Positions 53,002 through 61,475 are shown, counted from the first letter of the stretch. The stretch is 64,000 nt of DNA from Ameyamaea chiangmaiensis (GCF_025995235.1 NZ_BAPT01000057.1:136970-200969), one strand, 5' to 3'. Made by a program: numbers and translations. Notes: generated by a model not told the origin, from the sequence alone.

Positions 53002-55205
53002 ACGTCAACGGCTCCTGTCACAGGGTTGGGAGCGTGAATGTCGCCCCCAGGTGGGTTGGTTGAAGGAAGGCGCTCGAGAGGTTGCGGGTTCACCTCTGGC
53101 ACCGGCGCGTGCGGCGTTCCCTGCTCGGCAAGGATCGTGCGGATGAGATTCTCCAGCACCGGCTTGAGGCTTTCAGGCGAGATCGACCCGATCGCCGCCA
53201 TTTCATCCGTCTGCTGTTCCCGCTTTTTGGTGTCAGCATCCATCAGGTCGATAACAGCCTCATGGCGCTGCTTGTCTGCGCGCAGGGCCAAGTCCTGCTG
53301 CTTGTCCTTAACCTGCTGGTTAAGTTGGCCGACCTGCGCCTGAAGCTGCTGTATCATCTGCTGCGCCTGGCCAAGGCGCGGATCCTCCTGCGCGGGCTTG
53401 AGGCGGTCTGCGATCTCGTCAGCCAATGGGAAGTCGGCGGCCTTGAAGAACAGATCGCCGATCTGAGCCATGATCGCCGGGTTCGCCTGAAGAACCTGCA
53501 TCAGTGCGTTGAAGGTGTCCTGACGCCGGGTTGCGAACGCAGGCCCCACGTCCGCCTCGACGTCATAGCGCCCGATCGTGGGGTTAATGGCAAGGATTGC
53601 CCCCTGCATCGCCATTTGCTGCTCGATGGTCGACCCCTGCGGCGCTTGCTGCCCGGGCGGCTGCACTACCTGCGCGGCCTGCGGTGCGCCCGGATCGACA
53701 ATGGCGCTGGTCTGCTCGCCATCTTCGCCCAGCACCTGAACCGCGCGGGCTGTGTCATACACGAGAGGAATGGCGTCGATCAGGATGCGCCCGAGCAGGC
53801 GCAGCGCCATGCCCTGATTGTCCGTGTAATGGTAATTCGCCGTGTCGCTCTGGCGCTGGCGCTCATTGATGGCTTTACCGGAGCGCTCGTTGCCCGGCGC
53901 GCCCATCTCGGCCTGATACTGGCCGGTGACCATCTGCATTTGCAGGTCAGCATTCTGCATCGCCTGCATATGACCGCTACTGCCGGTGGGCGGATCCAGG
54001 CGCTGCGGCGCCTGGAGCGGCGTGGAGTCGTCAGGATCGATAGAGCGGTAGGGCAAGTAGGCCTGATTGCTGACGTTGGCGCTCGCCCACTGGTTCTCAT
54101 AGCCTTCAATTGAACGCTCATCGACAAGCCATGGCGATTTCGTCTGGATGGCAATGCTCTCCACGAACGCCGATGCGCTGTAGTTGAACATGCGTTGGGG
54201 GTCGATGAGCGCGCGAACAAGCCCGCATCGGTCAAGCCGACCGTCTATCACGCTTTCGATGCCGACGAATGGCACCAGCGGGATGTGACGGAAAACGGTC
54301 GGGCCCGACGAGATGACCTCATCGCCCGCAATCAGGAAGAATTCGACATGTGGCCGCGTGATCGGACGGGATTGAGCCTTAAGCGCACGGCACACCTCGA
54401 CCATCTCTTCCGGCATTTCGCTCTGGCGCATCGGCTGGATCGCGCCTGTCTGCGGGTTCGGGACTGCCCACAGCGTGTCCTTTTCCTCGTTGCGCCGGTA
54501 GTACCGAAACACGCGGACGATATCGCGTTCGACGGCGTCAGTTCGGTCGTCATTCTCGGTCACGAGCGAGAGGGGGGCACCCCTGATGTCCTGATGACCC
54601 GGATAAAGCCGATCGAACTCGGCGCGCGGCATTTCTTCGACGATCATAGCCCACTGCATGTCGCTGTGATCGGGCTCTTGGGTGTTGGGATCGGAATAGA
54701 CCGAGCGCGGGTCAGGCACGGACTTGATGAAGAAGTCCTGATCGAAACTGTCCTGTCCGCGCACGTAGTCCGTGACGACATGGACCCAGCCCATGCCCTG
54801 CCGAACTTGCCCCTGGATTGCGCAGTTGTAGGCGTTCTGCTGGGCGTTCGACTGATACTCGATGTGACGGACAATGCCCTCGAGCACATCAGCCGCTTTC
54901 TCTGTCGCGCCAAATCCCGTGGCGTTGATCTTCATGCCCATCTGCGACTGCCGGGCGTCGTTCTCGATGTGAAAGACGTGCTGCTGGGTCTTGTTGATCG
55001 TCAGGCAAGGTCGTGGCGATCCGCCGAACGTGCCGTTGCGGACCTGATAGACCGCATCATCCCACTGCGCATGATTGTAGGCGTCAGCGTGAAAGAACCT
55101 CAGATCCTCCAGCGCACGCTTACGCCATTGCGCCTCGAAGTCGCGGCACGCCTCGAAGCGCTCCTGCACCTCGCGGATCACGTCATCGGTTTCTTGTATC
55201 GCCAT
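52998..55205 (-). CDS. Portal protein, P22-like
   Basis: 735 aa, the usual size of P22-type portal proteins. The sequence contains AYNCAIQGQVRQGMGWVHV, the DARSVYSDP-like region (PDPRSVYSDPN) and a long helical C-terminal barrel region rich in Gln. It forms the 12-mer ring through which DNA passes. ATG 55205 follows AAGG. A TGCTATAAG string at 55214-55222 could be an extended -10 box for an internal promoter. Confidence 0.9.
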   Translation of the reverse strand: MAIQETDDVIREVQERFEACRDFEAQWRKRALEDLRFFHADAYNHAQWDDAVYQVRNGTFGGSPRPCLTINKTQQHVFHIENDARQSQMGMKINATGFGATEKAADVLEGIVRHIEYQSNAQQNAYNCAIQGQVRQGMGWVHVVTDYVRGQDSFDQDFFIKSVPDPRSVYSDPNTQEPDHSDMQWAMIVEEMPRAEFDRLYPGHQDIRGAPLSLVTENDDRTDAVERDIVRVFRYYRRNEEKDTLWAVPNPQTGAIQPMRQSEMPEEMVEVCRALKAQSRPITRPHVEFFLIAGDEVISSGPTVFRHIPLVPFVGIESVIDGRLDRCGLVRALIDPQRMFNYSASAFVESIAIQTKSPWLVDERSIEGYENQWASANVSNQAYLPYRSIDPDDSTPLQAPQRLDPPTGSSGHMQAMQNADLQMQMVTGQYQAEMGAPGNERSGKAINERQRQSDTANYHYTDNQGMALRLLGRILIDAIPLVYDTARAVQVLGEDGEQTSAIVDPGAPQAAQVVQPPGQQAPQGSTIEQQMAMQGAILAINPTIGRYDVEADVGPAFATRRQDTFNALMQVLQANPAIMAQIGDLFFKAADFPLADEIADRLKPAQEDPRLGQAQQMIQQLQAQVGQLNQQVKDKQQDLALRADKQRHEAVIDLMDADTKKREQQTDEMAAIGSISPESLKPVLENLIRTILAEQGTPHAPVPEVNPQPLERLPSTNPPGGDIHAPNPVTGAVDV

Positions 55206-55249
55206 CGGGATACCTTATAGCATGATGAATAATTGAGCGTACAGAGAAA

Positions 55250-56527
55250 TCAGGCACCCATCCAGCCAGACGACGCGCCGGCCATTTGCAGGCGTGGGGC
55301 AGCGGGTTTGCGCGCCTCTTTCGGCTTGGGGTCGTTGATGGCAACAGCCATCTGCCGGAACGCATCTGCACCGTGCGACGCGTCATCGTGCAGAGGTTTG
55401 GACGAGTATTGCCCGGTCTGCTGGTCGACGTCGTATCGATACCGGCGCAGGCAATCGACACCATCCGCGCATCGATCAGCGTCGATCCACAAGCGAGGAA
55501 ACAGGGTTCGAGCCGCGCTGATACCGGCCTTGATCGGCAATTGAGGCAGGACCGATATCGGCATGCCGCGCGTGCGAAGCTGGGTGGCGATCGTCTTGCC
55601 GGCCGCTGACAACTGGCCCTGGTTCGCGTCGTGCGGCAGGAAATGGCGTTCGTAGCGATAGCCGCGACGCTCCAGCCAGCCGATGTAATGGTCCAGGCCT
55701 TCCATGCGATTCTGGTAGAAGTCGATCACGCGAATGTCGAAGCCGATCTTCTGCCAGCACCATATGCTGGTCATGTCGCTCCATCCCAAATCCCAGGCCG
55801 TGAACACGGGCGCTGACGGATCGTACGCCACGTCGCAGATGCGCATCTCTTCTGTCGCCTGCCTCATCTCATTGGCGTAGATCGCCCCCTCAAGAGACTG
55901 GCGCGGGTGTCCTTCCCACACGTGCAGCCACTCATCCTCGTTCTTGGCCTTCAGATCCTCCATCTCCTCGCGCAGCACGTCCGGGAAGAACGGATTATGC
56001 GACCAGTTGATCTTGCGTACGAGCGCGTTCCGCGGCGGCGATGCGATGAAGCGCTGGTAGGTCTCGTCAGTCTGCAAATCCGGGTTCATGCTGATCCAGA
56101 TCTCAGACCCGGGCGCACGAATGGTCGGGATCAGGATGTCCCACGATCCCTTCGAGATCGATTGGGCCTCCTCAACCCACGCGATATCCGCTCCTTCGAA
56201 CGACTTGATGCCGCTGATGTTGTGACGCAGGCCGGCGAAGTAGAACTGCGTGCCGTTCCTGCCGATGATCGTGGTCTTCTGCACCTCGTAGAACGCATGA
56301 AGGTCGTACAGGTCGATCAGCTCGCTCAGCAGCTTGTGCACGCTCTCGCTGATCTTGTTCTGGAACTCACGGCAGCACAGGACCGTCAATCGCCGCTGCA
56401 TCCCCTTCACCAGCAGCGCGCGCCCGATCGAGTGCGACTTCGCGGACCCGCGGCCGCCATACAGAACCTTGTATCGGCTCTCGTCGAACAGGAACTCGAA
56501 TGCCTCGGGAATGGAAATCTCAGCCAT
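55250..56527 (-). CDS. Terminase large subunit
   Basis: 425 aa. ATPase motifs are GGRGSAKS (Walker A, 24-31) and ADIAWVEEAQ (Walker B, about 113-122). The RNase H-like nuclease starts around AWDLGWSDMTSIW near residue 265. It packages DNA into proheads. Belongs to the PBSX/Terminase_3-like group. ATG 56527; 8-base overlap with the small subunit gene. Confidence 0.92.
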   Translation of the reverse strand: MAEISIPEAFEFLFDESRYKVLYGGRGSAKSHSIGRALLVKGMQRRLTVLCCREFQNKISESVHKLLSELIDLYDLHAFYEVQKTTIIGRNGTQFYFAGLRHNISGIKSFEGADIAWVEEAQSISKGSWDILIPTIRAPGSEIWISMNPDLQTDETYQRFIASPPRNALVRKINWSHNPFFPDVLREEMEDLKAKNEDEWLHVWEGHPRQSLEGAIYANEMRQATEEMRICDVAYDPSAPVFTAWDLGWSDMTSIWCWQKIGFDIRVIDFYQNRMEGLDHYIGWLERRGYRYERHFLPHDANQGQLSAAGKTIATQLRTRGMPISVLPQLPIKAGISAARTLFPRLWIDADRCADGVDCLRRYRYDVDQQTGQYSSKPLHDDASHGADAFRQMAVAINDPKPKEARKPAAPRLQMAGASSGWMGA

Positions 56528-56843
56528 TCTTGCGCACGAAGTTGACGGTAACACTCATGTCCGCTGCCTCGCCGTCCTTGTCGACCGCCTGGAACTGGGT
56601 CGGCACCAACGCCGCGATTGCCTTTACGTAATCACCCGGCTTCTCAATGCGCATCATCTCGATGGCCCTGACGCCGTGCGTCTCGAAGTCATCGTAAAGG
56701 GCCGCGATGAAGGACTCCGATAGCTTGTTGCGCGTGCCCTTGGGCCGGCCGGATGGATTGGCCACCTGACCTTTTACGAACGGGCGTCCAGGTCCGCGCT
56801 TTCGCTTTTCAGGCGCTTTATCATCTGCCAGCTTGCCCGGCAT
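56520..56843 (-). CDS. Terminase small subunit candidate
   Basis: 107 aa. The basic start RKRGPGRPFVKGQVANPSGR followed by GTRNKLSESFIAALYDDF matches DUF5681-type proteins that often precede TerL and bind DNA. The position upstream of the large subunit fits. ATG 56843 follows GGAGTGA. Confidence 0.75.
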   Translation of the reverse strand: MPGKLADDKAPEKRKRGPGRPFVKGQVANPSGRPKGTRNKLSESFIAALYDDFETHGVRAIEMMRIEKPGDYVKAIAALVPTQFQAVDKDGEAADMSVTVNFVRKNG

Positions 56844-56844
56844 T

Positions 56845-57060
56845 TCACTCCAACCCTCCCGCTGCAATCTGCGTCGTCCTCGGCTGCGGCCGCCCGGGCA
56901 TCCTGATCCACTTCGTGCCGCCGATATGCCATCCGTCGCATTCTCCGCAGAGGTAAACACCAACAGCTCGGTCATTCGATCGCATACGGTCGGCGGCTTT
57001 CTCGGCCTGGCACATGAGCGCAAACCGGATCTTCCCGTGGCATTTCGTGGGGCGCTTCAC
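56845..57060 (-). CDS. Small zinc-finger phage protein
   Basis: 71 aa from GTG 57060, 1 base after the upstream stop. Cys7, Cys17 and the pair CGECDGWHIGG form a likely four-ligand zinc site like small phage zinc ribbons. Function unknown, perhaps DNA or RNA binding. Spacing of one base before terS. Confidence 0.65.
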   Translation of the reverse strand: MKRPTKCHGKIRFALMCQAEKAADRMRSNDRAVGVYLCGECDGWHIGGTKWIRMPGRPQPRTTQIAAGGLE

Positions 57061-57061
57061 T

Positions 57062-57262
57062 TCACATCACCCCTAGTTCTGAAAAGGCCCGGCGCAAGAG
57101 AGCGGACCCAACAACCCCGAAGGCGCATACCCAGGAACTAACGACGAGAGACACCATCCACAGCGGCGTCGCGACGCTCGAACGGTCGACGAGATATCCA
57201 CCAAGCGTAAACCAACCGACGATCCACACGATCGGAGCGGCCAGAATCACTATTCTCTTCAC
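57062..57262 (-). CDS. Small phage membrane protein
   Basis: 66 aa from GTG 57262 (GTGA overlap). Two membrane helices (IVILAAPIVWIVGWFTLGG and LWMVSLVVSSWVCAFGVVG). No family recognised; a holin-like or exclusion role is possible. Confidence 0.6.
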   Translation of the reverse strand: MKRIVILAAPIVWIVGWFTLGGYLVDRSSVATPLWMVSLVVSSWVCAFGVVGSALLRRAFSELGVM

Positions 57263-57447
57263 TTCACGAACCTCCCCCGCTCGTCGCGCTTTGGTTTGGC
57301 ATTGACACGATCAGCCACGATGCCGCGTCTAATGGCTCGGACTTCTTTCAACCACCATCTTGTCATCTCTTGAGAATCTCGGAGCCTCCGCTTTAGATCG
57401 TCGATCTCCGACCACGGCCACACGCGACGGCGGATGAAGGCGATCAT
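57259..57447 (-). CDS. Small basic phage protein
   Basis: 62 aa from ATG 57447, ATGA overlap with the upstream gene. Strongly basic and tryptophan rich (RRRVWPWSEIDDLKRRL, TRWWLKEVRAIRR). May bind nucleic acid. No family recognised. Confidence 0.6.
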   Translation of the reverse strand: MIAFIRRRVWPWSEIDDLKRRLRDSQEMTRWWLKEVRAIRRGIVADRVNAKPKRDERGRFVK

Positions 57448-57683
57448 GCCGCACCCCCATGCTTCCGCGCCCAGTCCTGCACGCCGTGAAGGAAGGCAGC
57501 AGTGAGGCGTGGGAATTTCCGGGATTGGTCAATGTTCATCCAGGAAATGAACAACAAGACAAGATCCGCCCGGATGCCGCTGTCACGGATGTCGCCCGCG
57601 TAGCTGTACCCCTGCCGCCGCGCTTTCCTCTGCGCTGCGCCCCGCTTGCCGGCGTGCAGCCGGGATTGCGAGGTGCGGGTCAT
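57444..57683 (-). CDS. Small phage protein of unknown function
   Basis: 79 aa from ATG 57683, which overlaps the upstream stop (ATGA). Basic N-terminus (SRLHAGKRGAAQRKARRQ), then a hydrophobic part (DLVLLFISWMNID). No family recognised. Confidence 0.6.
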   Translation of the reverse strand: MTRTSQSRLHAGKRGAAQRKARRQGYSYAGDIRDSGIRADLVLLFISWMNIDQSRKFPRLTAAFLHGVQDWARKHGGAA

Positions 57684-57946
57684 GCCTGCACCTGCAGCCA
57701 CTCGTTCGGAATGGTCGCGACCCGGCGCCATACCTTCGAAGATCGCGCGCAGGAAATGAAGCCGTTCCGCTTCATGCGTTGCAGCATCCGGTCCGCGAAC
57801 CGATGCGCAGCCTCATGTGGGACACCCGCGCTCAGGGCAAGCCGCACGACTTCCGGATACGTGAATGTGTTAGGTGGGTAAGCCCTCATCAACTCGGCAA
57901 AACGCGCTACCGTCTCGCTATCAATCGTATGCCCCTCGACCACCAT
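57680..57946 (-). CDS. Small phage protein, winged-helix-like
   Basis: 88 aa from ATG 57946. The arrangement AELMRAYPPNTFTYPEVVRL, AGVPHEAAHRFADRMLQRM and RNGFISCARSSKVWRRV looks like a winged helix. It probably acts in regulation or DNA binding. Overlaps the upstream stop by 1 base (TGATG). Confidence 0.6.
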   Translation of the reverse strand: MVVEGHTIDSETVARFAELMRAYPPNTFTYPEVVRLALSAGVPHEAAHRFADRMLQRMKRNGFISCARSSKVWRRVATIPNEWLQVQA

Positions 57947-58236
57947 CACCCACACCCCACCAGATCGCCGCACAGCGGCTTTTCGTTCCCAGACGCGCAA
58001 TGTGACCCGCCACACTCCGCACCGCCCTCAGCGACCAACGTCGAGGCTCTCGCGGCCACATACGACCCGAGCGGCGCTCCGAATTGCTGCTGCGTGCGAG
58101 CCGCGCACTTCGACCAGTCGATCGCCGGCGCGAGGTTCGCCCGGTATTCGTCCGTCATCGCGCCGGGCCAGATGTCGTTGTGCATGGTGGTGATTGAATC
58201 ACGGAACATGGGGGAAAGTACAGGGAAATCAGCCAT
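57946..58236 (-). CDS. Small cysteine-containing phage protein
   Basis: 96 aa from ATG 58236. The C-terminal part has cysteines and a histidine in EGGAECGGSHCASGNEKPLC, a possible zinc site. The N-terminus has MFRDSITTMHNDIWPGAM. Unknown function. Confidence 0.55.
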   Translation of the reverse strand: MADFPVLSPMFRDSITTMHNDIWPGAMTDEYRANLAPAIDWSKCAARTQQQFGAPLGSYVAARASTLVAEGGAECGGSHCASGNEKPLCGDLVGCG

Positions 58237-59041
58237 TTTCTGCGCTTTTCTCGATGTTTGAGGATTCGAGTTCCGCGACCAGCGTCTGATTGCGTTCCAG
58301 CATCACGATCCTGGCTTCCGTCACCTCGCGCATCCCGGGGCTCATCTTCGGCAGGGCGTGCTTCAGGGCATCGATCAGCGCTTGTCCGCGCAGCGTCACG
58401 TCGCTGCCGGGCATGATCGTCCCGAACTTGCGGATCTGATCCTCGCGCTTTTTCGCGGCTGCGGCTTCGGCACGCAGTTCGTCCATCTGCCGTGCGACGG
58501 CGCGCTTTTCCTCGTCCGTCGCCGGGCGCCGCGGTTCTTCCTGCGGCTGTGACGCGATGGCGAGGATGTGGTTGCAGCCGTCAAGCTCGACCTTGATCGC
58601 GTCGGCGTAGGGGCGAAGATGCGCGTAGAGTTCGGCCGGACGGGGCCAGAACGTGCCAGGGAGTCGACCGCCGACCGCTGGCTGCTGCGCCCATGCCCTC
58701 CGCGTCTCCGGCGTCCAGCATCCGCGAGGGAGCGCGCCGCACACGTCGACGATCGCCTCGCAGGCCGCAACGAGCGCGGGTTCGTCGTACGGCGCATTGG
58801 CGACCATCGGCACCAGTTTCTTCAGCCACGCCATGACAACGCCGGGCGTCGTCGCCTCCATCCCGGACGCGGCGATACGCGCTTGCTCGCGGGCCACAGC
58901 GACGTCATCGGGCGTGATGTCGCGGCGAAGAAGCGGCGTCCCACTCCGCTTGGCGGATATCAGCGCACGGACATTCCCGCCGCATGGACGGTAGGCGGCA
59001 ATCGCGCACGGCAGAATTTCGGAAATCTGGTTCATCGTCAC
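58229..59041 (-). CDS. Phage replication-associated protein, helicase-loader candidate
   Basis: 270 aa from GTG 59041 (GTGA overlap) or 268 aa from ATG 59035, which has the better ribosome binding site (GGAAGGGG). Largely helical, with a charged coiled coil after residue 170 (EEKRAVARQMDELRAEAAAA). It directly follows the DUF1376 replication gene, the place of lambda P or DnaC-like loaders; that role is inferred from position only. Confidence 0.5.
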   Translation of the reverse strand: MTMNQISEILPCAIAAYRPCGGNVRALISAKRSGTPLLRRDITPDDVAVAREQARIAASGMEATTPGVVMAWLKKLVPMVANAPYDEPALVAACEAIVDVCGALPRGCWTPETRRAWAQQPAVGGRLPGTFWPRPAELYAHLRPYADAIKVELDGCNHILAIASQPQEEPRRPATDEEKRAVARQMDELRAEAAAAKKREDQIRKFGTIMPGSDVTLRGQALIDALKHALPKMSPGMREVTEARIVMLERNQTLVAELESSNIEKSAENG

Positions 59042-59988
59042 ACCCCTTCCACGTCGGGCACATTGGCCCAGACGGCTAGTCGTTTTTCCTGCGGCGTCAT
59101 GCGGTCGAGGGGCTGCTCGCCTCGGTTCTGCGCGGGTCGGACAGTCGGACCAGGCGGGAACCGGTCGAACTCGTTGTTCACCCAGACCCTGAAGGCCGCA
59201 TCCCAGTCGATCTTCGTCGCATTGGAGCCGGAACTGGCCTGCCAGTGGTTTTTGAATTTCTCGGCGATGTGCTCGACCCGCACAAAATCGAAGCCTTTCC
59301 CCAGCGCAAATGCCCTGAGGTCGCCGGAAAGCGCCCAGTCGTCGGGGATGCGAGACCCGCGCTTCGTCGGCTTGCGCGGCGGAGCAGGCGCGGTTTGCGC
59401 GCCCCTCTCTACGACCGAAGGGAGTAGAGTCTCTTTCTCTCTTTCTCTCTTACCCTGCGACGAAACGCCGGTTTTTTCGTTTTCGTCCGTTGTGAAACGC
59501 GTTTCATCGTGCGTTTCATCGCTTGTTTCAGCATGACCTGAAGCGCGTTTCGTCGCCCCATTGCCATGCTGACGGTCGCGCCACTGTGCAAGTCTCTCAC
59601 GATCTTTGCCGCGTTTCGCTTCGTGTTTCTCTCGAAATCTGAACTTCTCGATCGCCTCTGCGCAGAGGACTGGGTGATACCAGCGGCCATCGGAGCATTT
59701 GACGAACCCGCGCATTGAAAGGTCAGAGCATTTACGCCACCCCTTCACGTCAGCGCCGAAGTCAGCCATGACAGACAGTTCGATCTCGTTATCCGGCAGG
59801 CTACCGCACGGCACTTGGTTCCAGGCCTCCCACCAGAGCTTAATGGCAGCCAGCCCCGCGCGAGGATTGGTGACGACTGCGATGCGATAAAGCGACGACT
59901 GGAACAGACGATGCCCGAGGATAGGCATGAAGTCATACCCCCGCAGGTCGCAGTCTGGCGGCGTCAGGGGGGCGGGAAGATCCGTCAT
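59038..59988 (-). CDS. DUF1376-domain replication protein
   Basis: 316 aa. The N-terminal DUF1376 winged-helix part (AIKLWWEAWNQVPCGSLPDN, VKGWRKCSDLSMRGFVKCSD) is followed by a charged linker around residues 145-200 and a C-terminal domain with DWALSGDLRAFALGKGFDF, as in phage O-like initiators. The linker DNA holds an iteron-like array (see feature at 59494). ATG 59988 overlaps the RusA stop (ATGA). Confidence 0.72.
   Translation of the reverse strand: MTDLPAPLTPPDCDLRGYDFMPILGHRLFQSSLYRIAVVTNPRAGLAAIKLWWEAWNQVPCGSLPDNEIELSVMADFGADVKGWRKCSDLSMRGFVKCSDGRWYHPVLCAEAIEKFRFREKHEAKRGKDRERLAQWRDRQHGNGATKRASGHAETSDETHDETRFTTDENEKTGVSSQGKREREKETLLPSVVERGAQTAPAPPRKPTKRGSRIPDDWALSGDLRAFALGKGFDFVRVEHIAEKFKNHWQASSGSNATKIDWDAAFRVWVNNEFDRFPPGPTVRPAQNRGEQPLDRMTPQEKRLAVWANVPDVEGV
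59494..59536. repeat. Iteron-like array in the replication gene, putative phage origin
   Basis: The perfect palindrome GAAACGCGTTTC (59494-59505) is followed by three GTTTCA-type units at an exact 12-base period (59501, 59513, 59525). The first two read GTTTCATCGTGC and GTTTCATCGCTT, and a GTTTCGTCG copy is at 59547. Nearby are T-rich (59471-59485) and pyrimidine-only (59430-59450) tracts. This is the layout of lambda-type origins inside the initiator gene. Confidence 0.5.
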
Positions 59989-60404
59989 GCCATCACCTCC
60001 GCGCCCACCATCTCCGTCACAGTCACAACCGTCCTGGCCTCTGCGCGCTTGCACACCCTCGGCTCGACAGTCAGCGTGATGTGCTTCGGGCTGTCGTCCA
60101 CGATCAGGCCGATCCCGAACTTGTTCCGGATCTTCCCGTTGGCCTGCAACTCGGGTGTCGTCAGGCAGTCGAGCAGATCCTTCGCGCCGCCGTACAGGCC
60201 ATCAAGGTCCGGCGTGCCAGTAGAGTAGCGAATGATCAGGACATGCGCGCGCGTGAACGGCTCCGCGGGGATCTCACCAGACAGTTCCGCCGCGATGCGG
60301 CGCGCGGTCGCGATCTTCTCGCGCTGACGCGTGCGATAGTGCTTGCGTTGCTGGACGTTCAGCAGGGGGAACGGATCCGGGAGGGTGAACGTCAGCGTGC
60401 GCAT
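59985..60404 (-). CDS. rusA: RusA-like Holliday junction resolvase
   Basis: 139 aa. Acidic residues of the RusA active site are visible at Asp66 and Asp68 (GTPDLDGLYGG), Asp76 and Asp79 (KDLLDCL) and Asp103-Asp104 (IVDDSPKHI). It would resolve recombination junctions before packaging. ATG 60404; overlaps the coiled-coil gene by 13 bases. Confidence 0.82.
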   Translation of the reverse strand: MRTLTFTLPDPFPLLNVQQRKHYRTRQREKIATARRIAAELSGEIPAEPFTRAHVLIIRYSTGTPDLDGLYGGAKDLLDCLTTPELQANGKIRNKFGIGLIVDDSPKHITLTVEPRVCKRAEARTVVTVTEMVGAEVMA

Positions 60405-60577
60405 GCAAACCTCCCCGACGCATCCCGGCGCTTCGCGTTTTCACGCAGTATCCGGTCCATGGCCTCGATCTTGCGTTTCTGACCGGCGACGATATCCAGA
60501 AACCGGGCGTTCTCGGCGCGGAGGCGAGCGTTCTCTGCCTCCAGCGCCGAGGGTGCTTTGCGGAAGGGGTTCAGCAT
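60392..60577 (-). CDS. Small leucine-zipper-like phage protein
   Basis: 61 aa, ATG 60577. The middle is a heptad helix (EAENARLRAENARFLDIVAG, then QKRKIEAMDRIL), the rest basic. It lies between GapR-like and RusA genes and could be a dimeric DNA-binding or partner protein. Confidence 0.6.
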   Translation of the reverse strand: MLNPFRKAPSALEAENARLRAENARFLDIVAGQKRKIEAMDRILRENAKRRDASGRFACAR

Positions 60578-60849
60578 CAGACCGACATCCCCAGCGCGCG
60601 GCGGTAAATGTCGAGCAGCGTTTCCGCTTCTTCCACGTCCGCCGGCTCCATCTTCCGGATGCGGATGATCTGCTTGATCGTCTTGACGTCGAAGCCCGCG
60701 CTCTTGGCTTCCACGAAGATGTCGCGGATGTCGGATGAAAGCGCCTTGCGCTCCTCCTCCAATCTTTCCACACGTTCCACCAGGGACCGCAGGCGATCCG
60801 CCGCAATCCCGCCAACGCTGCTGTTGTGGCCGGTCATTTCGTCAGACAT
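60577..60849 (-). CDS. GapR-family (DUF2312) DNA-binding protein encoded by prophage
   Basis: 90 aa. Residues about 17-90 match GapR very closely: RLRSLVERVERLEEERKAL, VEAKSAGFDVKTIKQIIR, and a final YRRALGMSV. Caulobacter GapR wraps overtwisted DNA and helps topoisomerases clear positive supercoils. Here it lies in the early operon near rusA and replication genes, so it may support phage replication. ATG 60849 was chosen because the family starts there; it overlaps the upstream gene by 8 bases. Confidence 0.88.
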   Translation of the reverse strand: MSDEMTGHNSSVGGIAADRLRSLVERVERLEEERKALSSDIRDIFVEAKSAGFDVKTIKQIIRIRKMEPADVEEAETLLDIYRRALGMSV

Positions 60850-61072
60850 GCGATTGCTCCACGAATTCATAATGGACGGTGACGACGCGGCGGAGGCCGG
60901 CAGCGGCTAGGACACGGTCGGAAAATGGCTTGAGGCCGTTGCGCTGCGCATTGAGCGCCTGGCGGGATATTCCGGCGACGCTGGCGGCGTGCTGCTCGTT
61001 GCGGTGATTAGCAACCCATCGGTTGACAATCCTGCATACATCCACGTCGTCTATGCTGTTGGAGCGCGTCAT
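60842..61072 (-). CDS. Phage helix-turn-helix protein
   Basis: 76 aa from ATG 61072. AASVAGISRQALNAQRNGLKP fits a helix-turn-helix, and the start (CRIVNRWVANHRNEQH) is like short phage regulators (CII/Cro class). Likely transcription regulator of early genes. Confidence 0.65.
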   Translation of the reverse strand: MTRSNSIDDVDVCRIVNRWVANHRNEQHAASVAGISRQALNAQRNGLKPFSDRVLAAAGLRRVVTVHYEFVEQSHV

Positions 61073-61245
61073 TTCGACACGCCCGCGCGCTTGACCTTGA
61101 GAGCCACGACATAGCTCGCGAACGCGGCCTCGATCCCGTTCGGGAACACGGCGATCAGAATGAAGCCGAGGCAGAAGATGCGGGGAGGGCCTTCATGCTG
61201 CCCGAATCCGCACCATCCGAGTTCAACTCCAAAGCCTTTTGGCAT
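61069..61245 (-). CDS. Possible 58-aa membrane protein overlapping the next regulator gene
   Basis: Found by reading the stop that overlaps the start at 61072 (ATGA). From ATG 61245 the frame gives 58 codons with one hydrophobic helix (RIFCLGFILIAVFPNGIEAA) and a basic end (KVKRAGVSK). It overlaps the 3' end of the 61155-61475 gene by 91 bases in another frame. A shorter start inside is possible. Confidence 0.4.
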   Translation of the reverse strand: MPKGFGVELGWCGFGQHEGPPRIFCLGFILIAVFPNGIEAAFASYVVALKVKRAGVSK

Positions 61246-61475
61246 TGGCCTTCTCCGACAATTCGGAAGATCTCGTCACGGAGATCGTCACATTGTTGCA
61301 TGAGCCGGATCAGTTCGGCGCCGCGTGGCGCGTTGATCCCGGCAAACCAGTTCTCGACTGTGCGCGGTGTCGTGCCGACAGCACGCGCGAGCAGCTTTGA
61401 AGCGTGACGCACCTGGCCGTAATTCCGGCGCAGGATGCCTGTCACTGTCTCGGAGTAGGTGGCGGCATCGATCAT
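61155..61475 (-). CDS. Phage XRE-like regulator
   Basis: 106 aa from ATG 61475. HASKLLARAVGTTPRTVENW with the following recognition-helix-like GINAPRGAELIRLM is a helix-turn-helix. The C-terminal tail is serine and alanine rich. It faces a divergent plus-strand gene across a 105-base spacer with a perfect inverted repeat, so it likely regulates itself. Confidence 0.65.
   Translation of the reverse strand: MIDAATYSETVTGILRRNYGQVRHASKLLARAVGTTPRTVENWFAGINAPRGAELIRLMQQCDDLRDEIFRIVGEGQCQKALELNSDGADSGSMKALPASSASASF

Noticed and set aside
52998..55205. An internal strong promoter before portal (TGCTATAAG at 55214-55222).
   Set aside because: Its last bases also make the AAGG ribosome binding site and there is no good -35 box; kept only as a remark in the portal entry.
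59425..59455. Pyrimidine-only tract as a separate triplex or microsatellite element.
   Set aside because: It lies in coding sequence and is better explained as part of the possible origin region or the Lys/Glu-rich linker.
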